From contig JAQXYZ010000072.1 in assembly GCA_029226935.1 (NCBI GenBank), forward strand, positions 62,001 through 126,000: a stretch of DNA of 64,000 nt. Direction: 5' to 3'. Numbering within the stretch: the first letter of the stretch is position 1; each line of letters opens with the position of its first letter. Positions 49,554-59,660 of the stretch are shown one piece after another. The notes beneath the pieces are model-generated. The model searched no databases. It saw only the letters and a program-made list of their open reading frames with translations, and was not told the origin of the DNA. The DNA comes from Bacillota bacterium (GTDB taxonomy: Bacteria; Bacillota; Clostridia; Lachnospirales; Lachnospiraceae). The position numbers and the translations under genes were made by a program.

Positions 49554-50653
49554 AGCTTGCGGTAAATTGTATATCCTTTTGAAGAGAGAATTTCACTTGC
49601 CTTTTCGATACTTTCTGCTTCGTAGAATTCTACCCGCAGCACCCCGTCTTCCTGCTCTCTGTTGTGAACAATTCCAATATTCTTGATGCTGATTTGGTGT
49701 AACGCAAGAATGGTTGCGATGGCAGCCAGTGCACCGGGTTCATCAGCAATTTCGATTCGGATGGAATAGGACTTCTTAATTGGACCGCTGGAGGCGTCAA
49801 TAAAGGAATCACGATAGCTTCTGGCGGTATCAAAGAAGCGATAGAGCTGTTCCTGATCAGCATGATCAATTTCGGTTTTGATTGCAAGCAATGAGTTGAT
49901 GTAGCGTTCCAATAACTCTGAAATATTATCCCTGTTGGTCAGGCAGATTTGCTGCCACATGACAGGGGAGGAGGATGCAATTCTGGTAATGTCTTTAAAG
50001 CCACCTGCAGCAATCATTTTCATAATGCCTTCGTCAGAATCCGTTTCCTTAATCAGATTTACCAGAGAGGCAGCTATGACGTGAGGAAGATGGCTGACCG
50101 CAGCAGTGACAAAATCATGCTGTCTGCAATTAAGTACCAGCGGAATTGCGCCTAATGATGCAACCAGTTCCTTTAATTCATTGATTTTTTCACTATTTAC
50201 GCCTTCACATGGGGTCAGGATATAATAGGCGTTTTCCAGAAGCAGAGCCTTTGAATTAATATATCCGGTACGTTCACTCCCTGCCATGGGATGACCGCCG
50301 ATAAATTGGTTTTGCAGACCTGCAGCTGCAATATGGTCATGTATATCAGTTTTTACGCTGCCTACATCAGTAAGCAGACAGTCAGGTGTTATGTATTTTT
50401 TTAACTGTAAAAGATTACTGTCATTTTCAGCTACAGGAGCGCATAAAAAGATATAGTCGCAGGATGAAAATTCTTCACTGACAGACGAAAGCGGCAGATT
50501 GATGACACCATCTGAAACTGCACAGGAAAGAGCCTCACTGTTAACGTCATATGCTATCAAACGGCACTCGGGGTAAAATTTACGCATGGCTCTGGCGATA
50601 GAACCGCCAATCAGACCAAGACCGATAAATCCGCATGTAAAGTCAGATTTCAT
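49550..50653 (-). CDS. tyrA: Prephenate dehydrogenase with C-terminal ACT-like domain
   Basis: GFIGLGLIGGSIARAMRK; DVGSVKTDI; FIGGHPMAGSERTGY; SHLPHVIAASLV; ADEPGALAAIATILALHQISIKNIGI. Confidence 0.94.
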   Translation of the reverse strand: MKSDFTCGFIGLGLIGGSIARAMRKFYPECRLIAYDVNSEALSCAVSDGVINLPLSSVSEEFSSCDYIFLCAPVAENDSNLLQLKKYITPDCLLTDVGSVKTDIHDHIAAAGLQNQFIGGHPMAGSERTGYINSKALLLENAYYILTPCEGVNSEKINELKELVASLGAIPLVLNCRQHDFVTAAVSHLPHVIAASLVNLIKETDSDEGIMKMIAAGGFKDITRIASSSPVMWQQICLTNRDNISELLERYINSLLAIKTEIDHADQEQLYRFFDTARSYRDSFIDASSGPIKKSYSIRIEIADEPGALAAIATILALHQISIKNIGIVHNREQEDGVLRVEFYEAESIEKASEILSSKGYTIYRKL

Positions 50654-50664
50654 GTTGCCTCTCC

Positions 50665-51684
50665 TTACACATTAAAATCTCTGCCGACCAGCTGGCAGAA
50701 GGGGGTCAGTTCCTTTGTCAGGGATGAAAACTTTTCAAAGGTCAGTGACTGTGGACCGTCAGAAAGGGCGTGAGCAGGGTCGTTATGAACTTCAATCATC
50801 AGTCCATCCGCATCACAGGCAACTGCAGCCTTTGCCATGGGAGCCACATATTTGTAGGAACCGGTTGAATGGGAGGGATCTACAATGATGGGAAGGTGTG
50901 TTCTGGAACGTAGCACGGGAACAGCACTTAAATCCAGAGTGTTTCTGGTTGCGGTTTCAAAGGTACGGATGCCCCGCTCACAGAGGACTACGTTTGGATT
51001 TCCCTCAGCAATAATGTATTCTGCTGCATTTAACCATTCATCAATAGTGGCACACAGCCCACGTTTTAATAGTACAGGAAGACCGGACTGTCCGGCTTCC
51101 TTAAGCAGGATAAAGTTCTGCATGTTGCGGGCGCCGATCTGAATCATATCCACATATTTGACAGCAGCTTCAATGGCATCTAAACTTACTACTTCGCAGA
51201 TAGTGGAAAGACCGGTAGCAGCTTTCGCTTCCTGCATATATTTAAGACCTTCCTCCTCCAGTCCCTGAAAGGAGTAGGGCGAGGTACGGGGTTTGTATGC
51301 GCCGCCTCTTAAGATGGTAGCGCCTGCGTCCTTTACTGCATGGGCAATGCTAAGAAGCTGGTCATTCGTTTCCACAGCGCATGGGCCAGCCATAATGGTA
51401 AGGTTGCCGGGACCGATGCTGGTATTGCCGACCTTAACGGTGGTGGGCTCCGGATGGAATTTCCTGTTGGCAAGCTTATAGCTTTCAGTTACAGGAACGA
51501 TGTGGTCAACATCCTTAAAAATGGCAAGGTTTTCGGTGGAAAGTTTAGATTTGTCACCGACAATACCAATAATGGTCACTTCCTCGCCTTTGGAAAGATG
51601 TACCTGTAATCCATTGTCCTCAATGTATTTGGTAACGGCATGAATGCTGTGCTCCGATGCCTGGGGTTTCATTACGATAATCAT
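50665..51684 (-). CDS. aroF: 3-deoxy-7-phosphoheptulonate synthase (AroF/AroG type Ibeta)
   Basis: LTIMAGPCAVETNDQL; ATILRGGAYKPRTSPYSFQGLEEEGLKYM; LPIIVDPSHSTGSYKYV. Confidence 0.93.
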   Translation of the reverse strand: MIIVMKPQASEHSIHAVTKYIEDNGLQVHLSKGEEVTIIGIVGDKSKLSTENLAIFKDVDHIVPVTESYKLANRKFHPEPTTVKVGNTSIGPGNLTIMAGPCAVETNDQLLSIAHAVKDAGATILRGGAYKPRTSPYSFQGLEEEGLKYMQEAKAATGLSTICEVVSLDAIEAAVKYVDMIQIGARNMQNFILLKEAGQSGLPVLLKRGLCATIDEWLNAAEYIIAEGNPNVVLCERGIRTFETATRNTLDLSAVPVLRSRTHLPIIVDPSHSTGSYKYVAPMAKAAVACDADGLMIEVHNDPAHALSDGPQSLTFEKFSSLTKELTPFCQLVGRDFNV

Positions 51685-51912
51685 TTTTAGCTCCTTTCTT
51701 GAAGGGGTCGCCTTCGTTTTAACAATATAACACTTCAACGCGCGAAAGTCAAGGAGTATATTTGAAGGATAATTATGTATAAAATGTATGATTTTACTTG
51801 TATAATTTCAGAAAATTTAGTAAAATGTTCACATGGGGTTTATGAAGCTGTAATGATTTTTATGGAAATTATGGCGGATTGACCAAAAATGCAGAAAAGT
51901 GGAGGGACATAT

Positions 51913-54003
51913 ATGAATATTTACACAACTGACAAAATCAGAAACGTAGTACTGCTTGGACATGGCGGAAGCGGAAAGACCAGTCTGGCAGAGGCTATGG
52001 CATATTTATCGGGTATTACATCCAGATTAGGAAAAGTAGAAGATGGAAATACCGTCAGTGACTTCGGCAAGGAAGAGCAGAAGAGAAAAATATCCATTAG
52101 TACTTCCGTTATTCCTATTGAGTGGGAAGGATACAAAATAAATATATTGGACACTCCCGGTTTCTTTGATTTTGCCGGTGAAGTAGAAGAGGCTATCAGC
52201 GCAGCAGGCGCAGCAATTATCGTAGTTAACGGTAAGGCGGGCATGGAAGTGGGAACCCAGAAAGCCTGGGAACTTTGTGAAAAATATAAGATTCCCCGCA
52301 TGATTTATGTAAGTAATATGGATGTGGACAATGCTTCTTTCCGACAGGTAGTTGAGGACATGACCCAGATGTTTGGCAAGAAGATGGCACCTTTCCATTT
52401 ACCTATTCGTGAGAATGAGAAATTTGTTGGCTATGTGAACGTCATTACAGAGACAGGTAACAGATGGCAGGGCAAGGAAGTTGTTGAATGTGAGGTCCCT
52501 GAATATAATAAACCTAACTTGCAGATTTGCCGTGACACTTTGATGGAAGCGGTTGCAGAAACCAGCGAAGAGATGATGGAGCGCTATTTTGGCGGGGAAA
52601 CTTTCTCAGAAGCCGAAATCAGGGCAGCTCTTAGAACCAATGTATGTGATGGCAGTATTGTTCCTATGACAATGGGCTCTAACGTATTGTGTCAGGGCAT
52701 TTATACATTGCTTGACGATATCATCAAGTATTTCCCCAGCCCGGAGAACAGAGTGGTTGCCGGAATCAACATGAAGACCAACGACATTTATCATGCAGAT
52801 TATGATTTCTCCAAGGCAAAATCCGCATATATCTGGAAAACCATTGTTGATCCTTTTATTGGCAAATATTCACTGATTAAGGTAAATTCCGGTGTACTTA
52901 AGACAGATGATGTGATTTATAATGTGGATAAAGATATCGAAGAAAAGATTGGCAAGCTGTATGTGCTTCAGGGAAATAAGCCCATTGAAGTAAAAGAGCT
53001 GCATGCCGGAGATATTGGAGCACTTGCCAAGCTGACAGCTGCAAGAACAGGAAACAGCCTGTCAACGAAAGCAACTACCATTAAGTTTGGTAAATGGGAT
53101 ATGCCGGTTCCCTATACATATATGCGCTATAAGCCTAAGAATAAGGGGGATGTTGATAAGATTTCACAGGCACTTCAGAAGATATCCCATGAAGATTTGA
53201 CGATGAAGTATGTCAATGATTCTGAGAATAAGCAGATGCTCCTTTATGGTATGGGAGATTTACACCTTGAAGTGATTGCAAGCAAGCTGCTGAACGAATA
53301 TAAGGTTGAGATTGAATTGACCCAGCCTAAAGTTGCATTTAAGGAAACAATTAAGAAGACTTCCGATGTGGAATATAAGTACAAAAAGCAGTCTGGCGGA
53401 CATGGGCAATATGGTCATGTCAAGATGAAGTTTGAACCCTCAGGAAATCTGGAAGAAGCTTATGAATTTGAACAGGTAGTAGTAGGCGGAGCGGTTCCAA
53501 AGAATTATTTCCCCGCAGTGGAAAAGGGCATTCAGGAATCTGTATTGAAGGGGCCTATGGCTGCTTACCCTGTAGTGGGTGTGAAAGCAATCCTTTATGA
53601 TGGTTCTTACCATCCGGTAGATTCCTCTGAAATGGCATTTAAGATGGCAACGATTCAGGCGTTTAAGAAGGGCTTCATGGAGGCTCATCCGGTTCTGCTT
53701 GAGCCTATTGTATCCTTAAAGGTAACTGTACCGGATGCTTATACAGGGGATATTATGGGTGATTTGAACAAGAGGAGAGGCAGAGTGCTTGGAATGAATC
53801 CGGCACCTGGCGGAAAGCAGGTTATCGAAGCGGATGTTCCAATGATGGGATTGTTCGGATACTGTACAGATCTTCGTTCCATGACAGGTGGACGTGGAGA
53901 ATATGAATATGAGTTCTCGCGTTATGAACAGGCACCCAGTGATGTACAAGAGAAGGAAGTGGCTGCAAGGGCTGCTAAGGTAGCAGAAGGTGCAGAAGAA
54001 TAA
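51913..54003 (+). CDS. Elongation factor G-like translational GTPase (EF-G paralogue)
   Basis: GHGGSGKTSLAEAMAYLSG, DTPGFFDFAGEVEEAI, C-terminal GHGQYGHVKMKFEP and IMGDLNKRRGRVLGM EF-G motifs. Confidence 0.92.
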   Translation: MNIYTTDKIRNVVLLGHGGSGKTSLAEAMAYLSGITSRLGKVEDGNTVSDFGKEEQKRKISISTSVIPIEWEGYKINILDTPGFFDFAGEVEEAISAAGAAIIVVNGKAGMEVGTQKAWELCEKYKIPRMIYVSNMDVDNASFRQVVEDMTQMFGKKMAPFHLPIRENEKFVGYVNVITETGNRWQGKEVVECEVPEYNKPNLQICRDTLMEAVAETSEEMMERYFGGETFSEAEIRAALRTNVCDGSIVPMTMGSNVLCQGIYTLLDDIIKYFPSPENRVVAGINMKTNDIYHADYDFSKAKSAYIWKTIVDPFIGKYSLIKVNSGVLKTDDVIYNVDKDIEEKIGKLYVLQGNKPIEVKELHAGDIGALAKLTAARTGNSLSTKATTIKFGKWDMPVPYTYMRYKPKNKGDVDKISQALQKISHEDLTMKYVNDSENKQMLLYGMGDLHLEVIASKLLNEYKVEIELTQPKVAFKETIKKTSDVEYKYKKQSGGHGQYGHVKMKFEPSGNLEEAYEFEQVVVGGAVPKNYFPAVEKGIQESVLKGPMAAYPVVGVKAILYDGSYHPVDSSEMAFKMATIQAFKKGFMEAHPVLLEPIVSLKVTVPDAYTGDIMGDLNKRRGRVLGMNPAPGGKQVIEADVPMMGLFGYCTDLRSMTGGRGEYEYEFSRYEQAPSDVQEKEVAARAAKVAEGAEE

Positions 54004-54057
54004 GTCAGAATACTAAAATCAGGCAAACAAGTAAAGGTTCTTTTTAGAAGAAGGAAA

Positions 54058-54104
54058 ACAGGATGCTGTGTATGGGGGTATACAGCATCCTGTTGTATTT
54101 TACA
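54058..54104 (+). terminator. Terminator after the EF-G-like gene
   Basis: ACAGGATGCTGT...ACAGCATCCTGTTGTATTTT. Confidence 0.85.
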
Positions 54105-54165
54105 AAGGAAAATTGTATAATCATTTTCAGAAATATGATAATAGAAAAGTGAGGAATTTGGTCTG

Positions 54166-55812
54166 ATGAAGAAAAGTAAGATTTTGAGAAATTTTGTGCT
54201 TTTAGTGATTGCACTGTTTGCACTTGGAATTTATTATTATGTGACCATACCGGCAATTAATATTCATTCTGCCGGAACATGGGGTGTGATGCTCTTTCTG
54301 GTGGCGGTATTAATGGTTCTTTCATTGTTGAAACAGTTCAAAAAAAACAGGGATACAACGGTAGAAAGTATCAGAGCCTTTCACTTTAGCATCAGGGAAA
54401 CAGGATGGGCATTTAAAACATTAGGAATTCTGTTTATTGTATTGTGTGTTGTTTATGTAATGGGTTCGCTTTTGTCATCACCCTTTTTCAATGCAGCTAA
54501 ATACCAAAGGCTTTTGACGATTGAAGAGAGAGAGTTTACAGATGACATAAAGGAAGTGGATTATAAGACAATACCCTTACTGGATAAGGACTCTGCATCT
54601 TTACTCGGAAATCGTAAAATGGGAAGCATGGTGGATATGGTTTCACAGTTTGAAGTAACCGGGGATTATACCCAGATTAACTATCAGGGGAAACCGGTAA
54701 GAGTTACACCGCTTACCTATGCAAGCCCCATCAAGTGGCTGACCAATCAGAAAAACGGAATACCGGCATATATACTGATTGATATGACCACTCAGAATAC
54801 AGAATGCGTGAAGCTGAATCAGGGGATTAAGTATTCAAAGGGAGAGTACCTGAACAGGAATATTTATCGGCATCTCAGATTCAACTTTCCCACTTATATT
54901 TTTGACGATCAGATTTTCTTTGAAATAGATGAAGAAGGAACTCCCTATTGGGTATGTCCGGTGAAGAAATTCAATATTGGATTATTTGGAGGACAGACGG
55001 TGGGACGAGTGGTCCTCTGTAATGCACAGACCGGAGAATGCATTGATTATGCAGTGGAGGATGTACCACAGTGGATTGACAAGGTATATTCCGCAGAGCT
55101 TTTACTGGATCTTTATGACTACTCCGGACTGTTGAAGCATGGCTTTTGGAATTCCCTGCTTGGACAGAAGGACTGTTTACAGTCTACGAACGGATATAAT
55201 TATATTGCGTTGGAGGATGATGTGTGGGTTTATACCGGCATTACCAGTGTCAGCGGAGATCAGTCCAATGTAGGGTTTGTGTTGATGAACCAGAGAACCA
55301 TGGAAACCAGATCTTATAAGGTGGAGGGAGCAATCGAGGATTCCGCTATGTCTTCTGCGGAAGGACAGGTACAGAATCTTGGATATCGTGCGACCTTCCC
55401 ATTACTGCTTAACATTGCAGATGAGCCGACTTACTTTATGGCACTGAAGGATGGCGCAGGGCTGGTAAAGAAATATGCCATGGTCAATGTGCAGAAGTAT
55501 CAGTGGGTAGCCATTGGAGATACTGTGCAGGAATGTGAAAAGAATTATACAGAACTTCTGGATACCAATGGAATTGTAAGTGCTCTGGCAGAGAATGGAA
55601 AGAGCATTACCGGAATCATTGAAAGCATTTCTCCGATTGTTTTGGATGGAAATACACATTACTATGTTTGTCTGGAAAACCAGGAGGACATTTTTGATAT
55701 TGATATGAAGGATAGTGCTTTGATTCAGATCGTAAAATATCAGGTAGGAGACAGGATATCGTTTGATTATCGGGAGGGATATGGACTGAACGAGGTAAGA
55801 GCAATCAAATAA
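54166..55812 (+). CDS. Membrane-anchored protein of unknown function
   Basis: Three predicted N-terminal hydrophobic segments and a large soluble C-terminal domain. Confidence 0.75.
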   Translation: MKKSKILRNFVLLVIALFALGIYYYVTIPAINIHSAGTWGVMLFLVAVLMVLSLLKQFKKNRDTTVESIRAFHFSIRETGWAFKTLGILFIVLCVVYVMGSLLSSPFFNAAKYQRLLTIEEREFTDDIKEVDYKTIPLLDKDSASLLGNRKMGSMVDMVSQFEVTGDYTQINYQGKPVRVTPLTYASPIKWLTNQKNGIPAYILIDMTTQNTECVKLNQGIKYSKGEYLNRNIYRHLRFNFPTYIFDDQIFFEIDEEGTPYWVCPVKKFNIGLFGGQTVGRVVLCNAQTGECIDYAVEDVPQWIDKVYSAELLLDLYDYSGLLKHGFWNSLLGQKDCLQSTNGYNYIALEDDVWVYTGITSVSGDQSNVGFVLMNQRTMETRSYKVEGAIEDSAMSSAEGQVQNLGYRATFPLLLNIADEPTYFMALKDGAGLVKKYAMVNVQKYQWVAIGDTVQECEKNYTELLDTNGIVSALAENGKSITGIIESISPIVLDGNTHYYVCLENQEDIFDIDMKDSALIQIVKYQVGDRISFDYREGYGLNEVRAIK

Positions 55813-55821
55813 TCGGTTTTC

Positions 55822-55850
55822 TTGACATTTTGCTATATTATGGTTAAAAT
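55822..55850 (+). promoter_or_regulatory. Sigma70 promoter upstream of leuS
   Basis: TTGACA (55822) - 17 nt - TAAAAT (55845). Confidence 0.7.
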
Positions 55851-55895
55851 TAGGACTGGTTTGAAGAATTTGCAATTTGCGGAAAGAAGGAAAAA

Positions 55896-58307
55896 ATGAC
55901 AGCTTTATACAATCACAGAGAAGTGGAAACAAAATGGCAGAAGATTTGGGATGACGAAAAGGCATTCAAGACTTCTGATGATTATTCAAAACCCAAATAT
56001 TATGCGCTGGTGGAATTCCCTTATCCTTCAGGACAGGGATTACATGTAGGACATCCGAGACCCTACACTGCGCTTGACATTGTTGCAAGAAAGAGAAGAA
56101 TGCAGGGGTACAATGTACTTTATCCGATGGGATGGGATGCATTCGGGCTTCCTACCGAAAATTATGCAATTAAAAATCACATTCATCCTAAGATTGTGAC
56201 TAAAAATAATGTGGAACGTTTCAAAGGGCAGCTTCATGCGCTGGGATATTCCTTTGACTGGGATAGAGAAATCAACACCACAGATGTAGGATATTATAAG
56301 TGGACACAGTGGATTTTCTTAAAGCTCTTTAATGCCGGACTGGCATACAAAGCAGAAATGCCAATCAACTGGTGTACCTCCTGTAAGGTTGGACTTGCAA
56401 ATGAAGAGGTTGTAAATGGAGTATGTGAGCGTTGTGGCGCTGAGGTTGTCCGTAAGGTAAAAAGCCAGTGGATGCTTAAGATTACAGAGTATGCAGATAA
56501 GCTTTTGGAAGGACTTGACAGTGTAGATTATGTGGAACGAGTTAAAGTTTCACAGAAGAACTGGATTGGAAAATCTACCGGTGCAGAGGTTGACTTTATC
56601 TTAAAGGATAAAGAAGATAAACTGACTATTTATACTACAAGACCGGACACCTTGTTTGGGGTTACTTATATGGTTATGAGTCCTGAACATCCCTTTATTG
56701 ACAAATATAAAGCAGATATTAAGAACTGGGATGATGTGGTTGCCTACAGAGAAATGGCATCCAGAAAATCGGATTTTGAACGTACAGAACTTGCGAAAGA
56801 TAAGACCGGTGTCATGCTGGATGGTCTTACAGCAATCAACCCCGTAAACGGAAAGGAAATTCCTGTATGGATTTCTGACTATGTACTGATGACTTATGGT
56901 ACAGGCGCAATCATGGCAGTTCCTGCACATGATGAGAGAGACTGGGAGTTTGCAAAGAAGTTTAATATGCCGATAATTGAAGTAGTTGCCGGCAGCCCTG
57001 TGGATGTAAATGAGGCTGTCTTTACGGATGTTGCTACCGGAACATTGGTAAACTCCGGCTTCTTAGATGGGCTTTCTGTGGCGGATGCCAAGGAAAAGAT
57101 TATTGAGTTCCTGACAGAAAAGGGTATTGGACATCAGAAGACGAATTATAAGCTTCGTGACTGGGTATTCTCCAGACAGCGTTACTGGGGAGAACCTATT
57201 CCGGTTGTAAAGTGTGAGAAATGCGGCTATGTGGCACTTCCCGAAAGTGAGCTTCCTTTGGAGCTTCCTGATGTGGAGAGTTATATGCCGACTGATAATG
57301 GAGAATCACCGCTGGCACATATGACAGACTGGGTTAAGACCACCTGTCCCTGCTGTGGCGGTCCTGCGATGAGAGAGACGGATACCATGCCTCAGTGGGC
57401 TGGATCTTCGTGGTACTTCTTAAGATATACAGATCCTACTAATGATAAGGAACTGGCAAGTAAGGAAGCATTAAAGTATTGGATGCCTGTTGACTGGTAT
57501 AACGGTGGAATGGAGCATACAACATTACATCTTCTTTATTCCCGTTTCTGGCACAGGTTCTTATATGATGAAAAGGTTGTTCCCTGTCCCGAACCCTACC
57601 TTAAGAGAACCTCTCACGGTATGATTTTAGGTTCCAATGGGGAAAAGATGAGTAAGTCCCGTGGAAATGTAGTAAATCCTGATGATATTGTAAGAGATTA
57701 CGGCGCAGATACCCTTCGTACTTATGAAATGTTTATTGGTGCTTTTGATTTAAGTGCTGCATGGAGTGAAGATGGTGTAAAGGGATGTCGCAGATTCCTT
57801 GAAAGAGTATGGAAGCTGCAGGATATTCTCGTTGACGGTGATGGATATTCCAAGGACATGGAAGTAAAGATGCACCAGACAATCAAGAAGGTCAGCAATG
57901 ACTTTGAAAATCTGAAATATAACACAGCCATTGCGGCAATGATGGCACTCATCAATGATTTCTACAAAAAGAATGCAGTGACCAAGGGCGAGTTTAAGAC
58001 CCTGCTTACCCTGCTGAATCCTGTAGCACCTCATATTACAGAAGAAATCTGGCAGACAATAGGTTATGAAGGTCGCGTTTACCAGACTACATGGCCGGAA
58101 TATGACGAGGAAAAGACCATAGAGTCTACGATTGAGATTGCTGTTCAGATTAATGGTAAGACCAAGGCAACCTTAGCAATTGCAAGAGATGAGGATAAAG
58201 ATTCAGTCATTGCAAAAGCGAAGGAAACTATTACAGATAAGCTGACCGGAACTATTGTTAAGGAAATTTATGTTCCCGGCAGAATTGTAAATATTGTTAT
58301 GAAATAA
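55896..58307 (+). CDS. leuS: Leucine--tRNA ligase
   Basis: [26 protein letters not shown] (HIGH-like), [15 protein letters not shown] (KMSKS), editing domain. Confidence 0.97.
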   Translation: MTALYNHREVETKWQKIWDDEKAFKTSDDYSKPKYYALVEFPYPSGQGLHVGHPRPYTALDIVARKRRMQGYNVLYPMGWDAFGLPTENYAIKNHIHPKIVTKNNVERFKGQLHALGYSFDWDREINTTDVGYYKWTQWIFLKLFNAGLAYKAEMPINWCTSCKVGLANEEVVNGVCERCGAEVVRKVKSQWMLKITEYADKLLEGLDSVDYVERVKVSQKNWIGKSTGAEVDFILKDKEDKLTIYTTRPDTLFGVTYMVMSPEHPFIDKYKADIKNWDDVVAYREMASRKSDFERTELAKDKTGVMLDGLTAINPVNGKEIPVWISDYVLMTYGTGAIMAVPAHDERDWEFAKKFNMPIIEVVAGSPVDVNEAVFTDVATGTLVNSGFLDGLSVADAKEKIIEFLTEKGIGHQKTNYKLRDWVFSRQRYWGEPIPVVKCEKCGYVALPESELPLELPDVESYMPTDNGESPLAHMTDWVKTTCPCCGGPAMRETDTMPQWAGSSWYFLRYTDPTNDKELASKEALKYWMPVDWYNGGMEHTTLHLLYSRFWHRFLYDEKVVPCPEPYLKRTSHGMILGSNGEKMSKSRGNVVNPDDIVRDYGADTLRTYEMFIGAFDLSAAWSEDGVKGCRRFLERVWKLQDILVDGDGYSKDMEVKMHQTIKKVSNDFENLKYNTAIAAMMALINDFYKKNAVTKGEFKTLLTLLNPVAPHITEEIWQTIGYEGRVYQTTWPEYDEEKTIESTIEIAVQINGKTKATLAIARDEDKDSVIAKAKETITDKLTGTIVKEIYVPGRIVNIVMK

Positions 58308-58320
58308 AAGAGATAAACTT

Positions 58321-58372
58321 GAAAGGAACCGATTCTTTCCTCTTATGAGAAAGAAGTACGGTTCCTTTTAAA
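58321..58372. terminator. Bidirectional terminator after leuS
   Basis: GAAAGGAACCG...CGGTTCCTTTTAAATTTC. Confidence 0.85.
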
Positions 58373-58374
58373 TT

Positions 58375-58644
58375 TCATTTCCGTGGGCGCATGGACATGA
58401 TTTTTTCTATTTTTGCAATCTCTTCGGGAGAGGCATATTTCCTTATGACATTTACAATTTTAGTGATTTCTTCATCAGAAAAGGATACGTTTTTTTCTTT
58501 TCCTCGTTTCATAACTGCCATCAGGAAAGGCATAAGCTGTTCCTTTCTCAGGTTGCTGCTTTCAAATACGAGTGCCTGAAGAAACTCCAGTTTATATGGT
58601 TCAATGTCTTTTAGCGCTTCATCTTTCATCCAATCATTCTGCAT
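58375..58644 (-). CDS. Conserved-looking small protein of unknown function
   Basis: Start at ATG 58644 after SD GGAGGTAATCACC; MQNDWMKDEALKDIEPYKLEFLQALVFESSNLRKEQLMPFLMAVMKRGKEKNVSFSDEEITKIVNVIRKYASPEEIAKIEKIMSMRPRK. Confidence 0.75.
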   Translation of the reverse strand: MQNDWMKDEALKDIEPYKLEFLQALVFESSNLRKEQLMPFLMAVMKRGKEKNVSFSDEEITKIVNVIRKYASPEEIAKIEKIMSMRPRK

Positions 58645-59155
58645 GGTGATTACCTCCAAACATTTCAAACATTTGCTTTTGCTCAGGCGTGAGCATATTC
58701 ATAAGCATATTCATCATGTCAAAGCCGCTGTTATTACCGGAAGCGGTATCCGTGGATTTATCAGAAGCATTACCGGTAAAGGCAGTCATATCAGGCATGA
58801 AATCTTTCATCATATCCATTGTTTTGGACATTTCTTTGTACATTTCCACACTTTGAATGATACTTCTGATTTGTTCAAGCTGTTTCTTTTCATTTTCAGT
58901 ACAAAAGGGAAGCAATTCGCCGCACAGCTTAAAGATATCGGGGGAACTTTCCTTTTCTGCACAGCCGCACAGCGGGAAAGGATGCTTTTTGAAAAATTCA
59001 ATTGTATAGTTTAGCTCCAAGAATTTGATATAAATTGCCATTGATTTTTGTGTCTGATTATCCATGTAGGACAACATGATCTTTAGCATCTGTATGTGAT
59101 TGGTGCAAAAGAGAGTGTCAAATGCAATTACTTTCTCGCGCTCATTTGAATCCAT
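58634..59155 (-). CDS. Hypothetical protein, translationally coupled to the downstream small ORF
   Basis: MDSNEREKVIAFDTLFCTNHIQMLKIMLSYMDNQTQKSMAIYIKFLELNYTIEFF; Met-rich C-terminus; 11-nt overlap with next gene. Confidence 0.75.
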   Translation of the reverse strand: MDSNEREKVIAFDTLFCTNHIQMLKIMLSYMDNQTQKSMAIYIKFLELNYTIEFFKKHPFPLCGCAEKESSPDIFKLCGELLPFCTENEKKQLEQIRSIIQSVEMYKEMSKTMDMMKDFMPDMTAFTGNASDKSTDTASGNNSGFDMMNMLMNMLTPEQKQMFEMFGGNHHAE

Positions 59156-59210
59156 AACTACTCCTTTTCACCTGTTTAAATAGTTTATGTTTCTGGTTTG
59201 CCCGGTATGC

Positions 59211-59244
59211 AGAAAAGTAGGCTCTTTTCAGAGCCTACTTTTCA
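59211..59244. terminator. Terminator hairpin after the Cys-rich gene
   Basis: AGAAAAGTAGGCTC ttttca GAGCCTACTTTTCA. Confidence 0.8.
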
Positions 59245-59273
59245 GACATGATGAAAAGAATCTTTTGCGGAAA

Positions 59274-59498
59274 TTAGCATCCACAACCGTTGTTATTGCA
59301 GCAGAAGAGTAAAATGATAATCCAGATGATGCTGTCGCAACCACAACCACAACCGCAGTTGTCATCGCCTCTGCCCATCATACCATTACCGCAACCGCCA
59401 CAGCAGAAGAGTAAAATGATGATCCAGATAAAGGAATTGCATCCACATCCATTATTTACTGAATTGCATCCACATCCGGTAGCTGTTAAATCACTCAT
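59274..59498 (-). CDS. Cysteine/glycine-rich small protein with two hydrophobic repeats (chorion class high-cysteine HCB protein 13-like)
   Basis: MSDLTATGCGCNSVNNGCGCNSFIWIIILLFCCGGCGNGMMGRGDDNCGCGCGCDSIIWIIILLFCCNNNGCGC. Confidence 0.75.
   Translation of the reverse strand: MSDLTATGCGCNSVNNGCGCNSFIWIIILLFCCGGCGNGMMGRGDDNCGCGCGCDSIIWIIILLFCCNNNGCGC
59299..59429. repeat. 29-nt near-identical direct repeats inside the Cys-rich gene
   Basis: CAGCAGAAGAGTAAAATGATAATCCAGAT (59299-59327) and CAGCAGAAGAGTAAAATGATGATCCAGAT (59401-59429), one mismatch. Confidence 0.9.
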
Positions 59499-59660
59499 AT
59501 ATATTGCCTCCAAAAGGTTTTGTTTTATGGTTTATCATATGAGGTATGGCTTGTATGTGTTTCCATGTGCAGAAAAACTTTCAGAAAACTTTTTTAAGAT
59601 TCTGTTGTTTTTCAAAGATAAAGATTGTACAATGTTTGTCGGATAAAAGAGGAAAAGAAA

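Noticed and set aside
55402-55965. 187-aa minus-strand ORF
   Set aside because: Antisense to the 54166-55812 gene and the leuS promoter/start; no SD or family support
59299-59429. Two 29-nt repeats as a minimal CRISPR
   Set aside because: They lie in frame within a protein-coding gene and encode matching peptide repeats; no cas genes in the window
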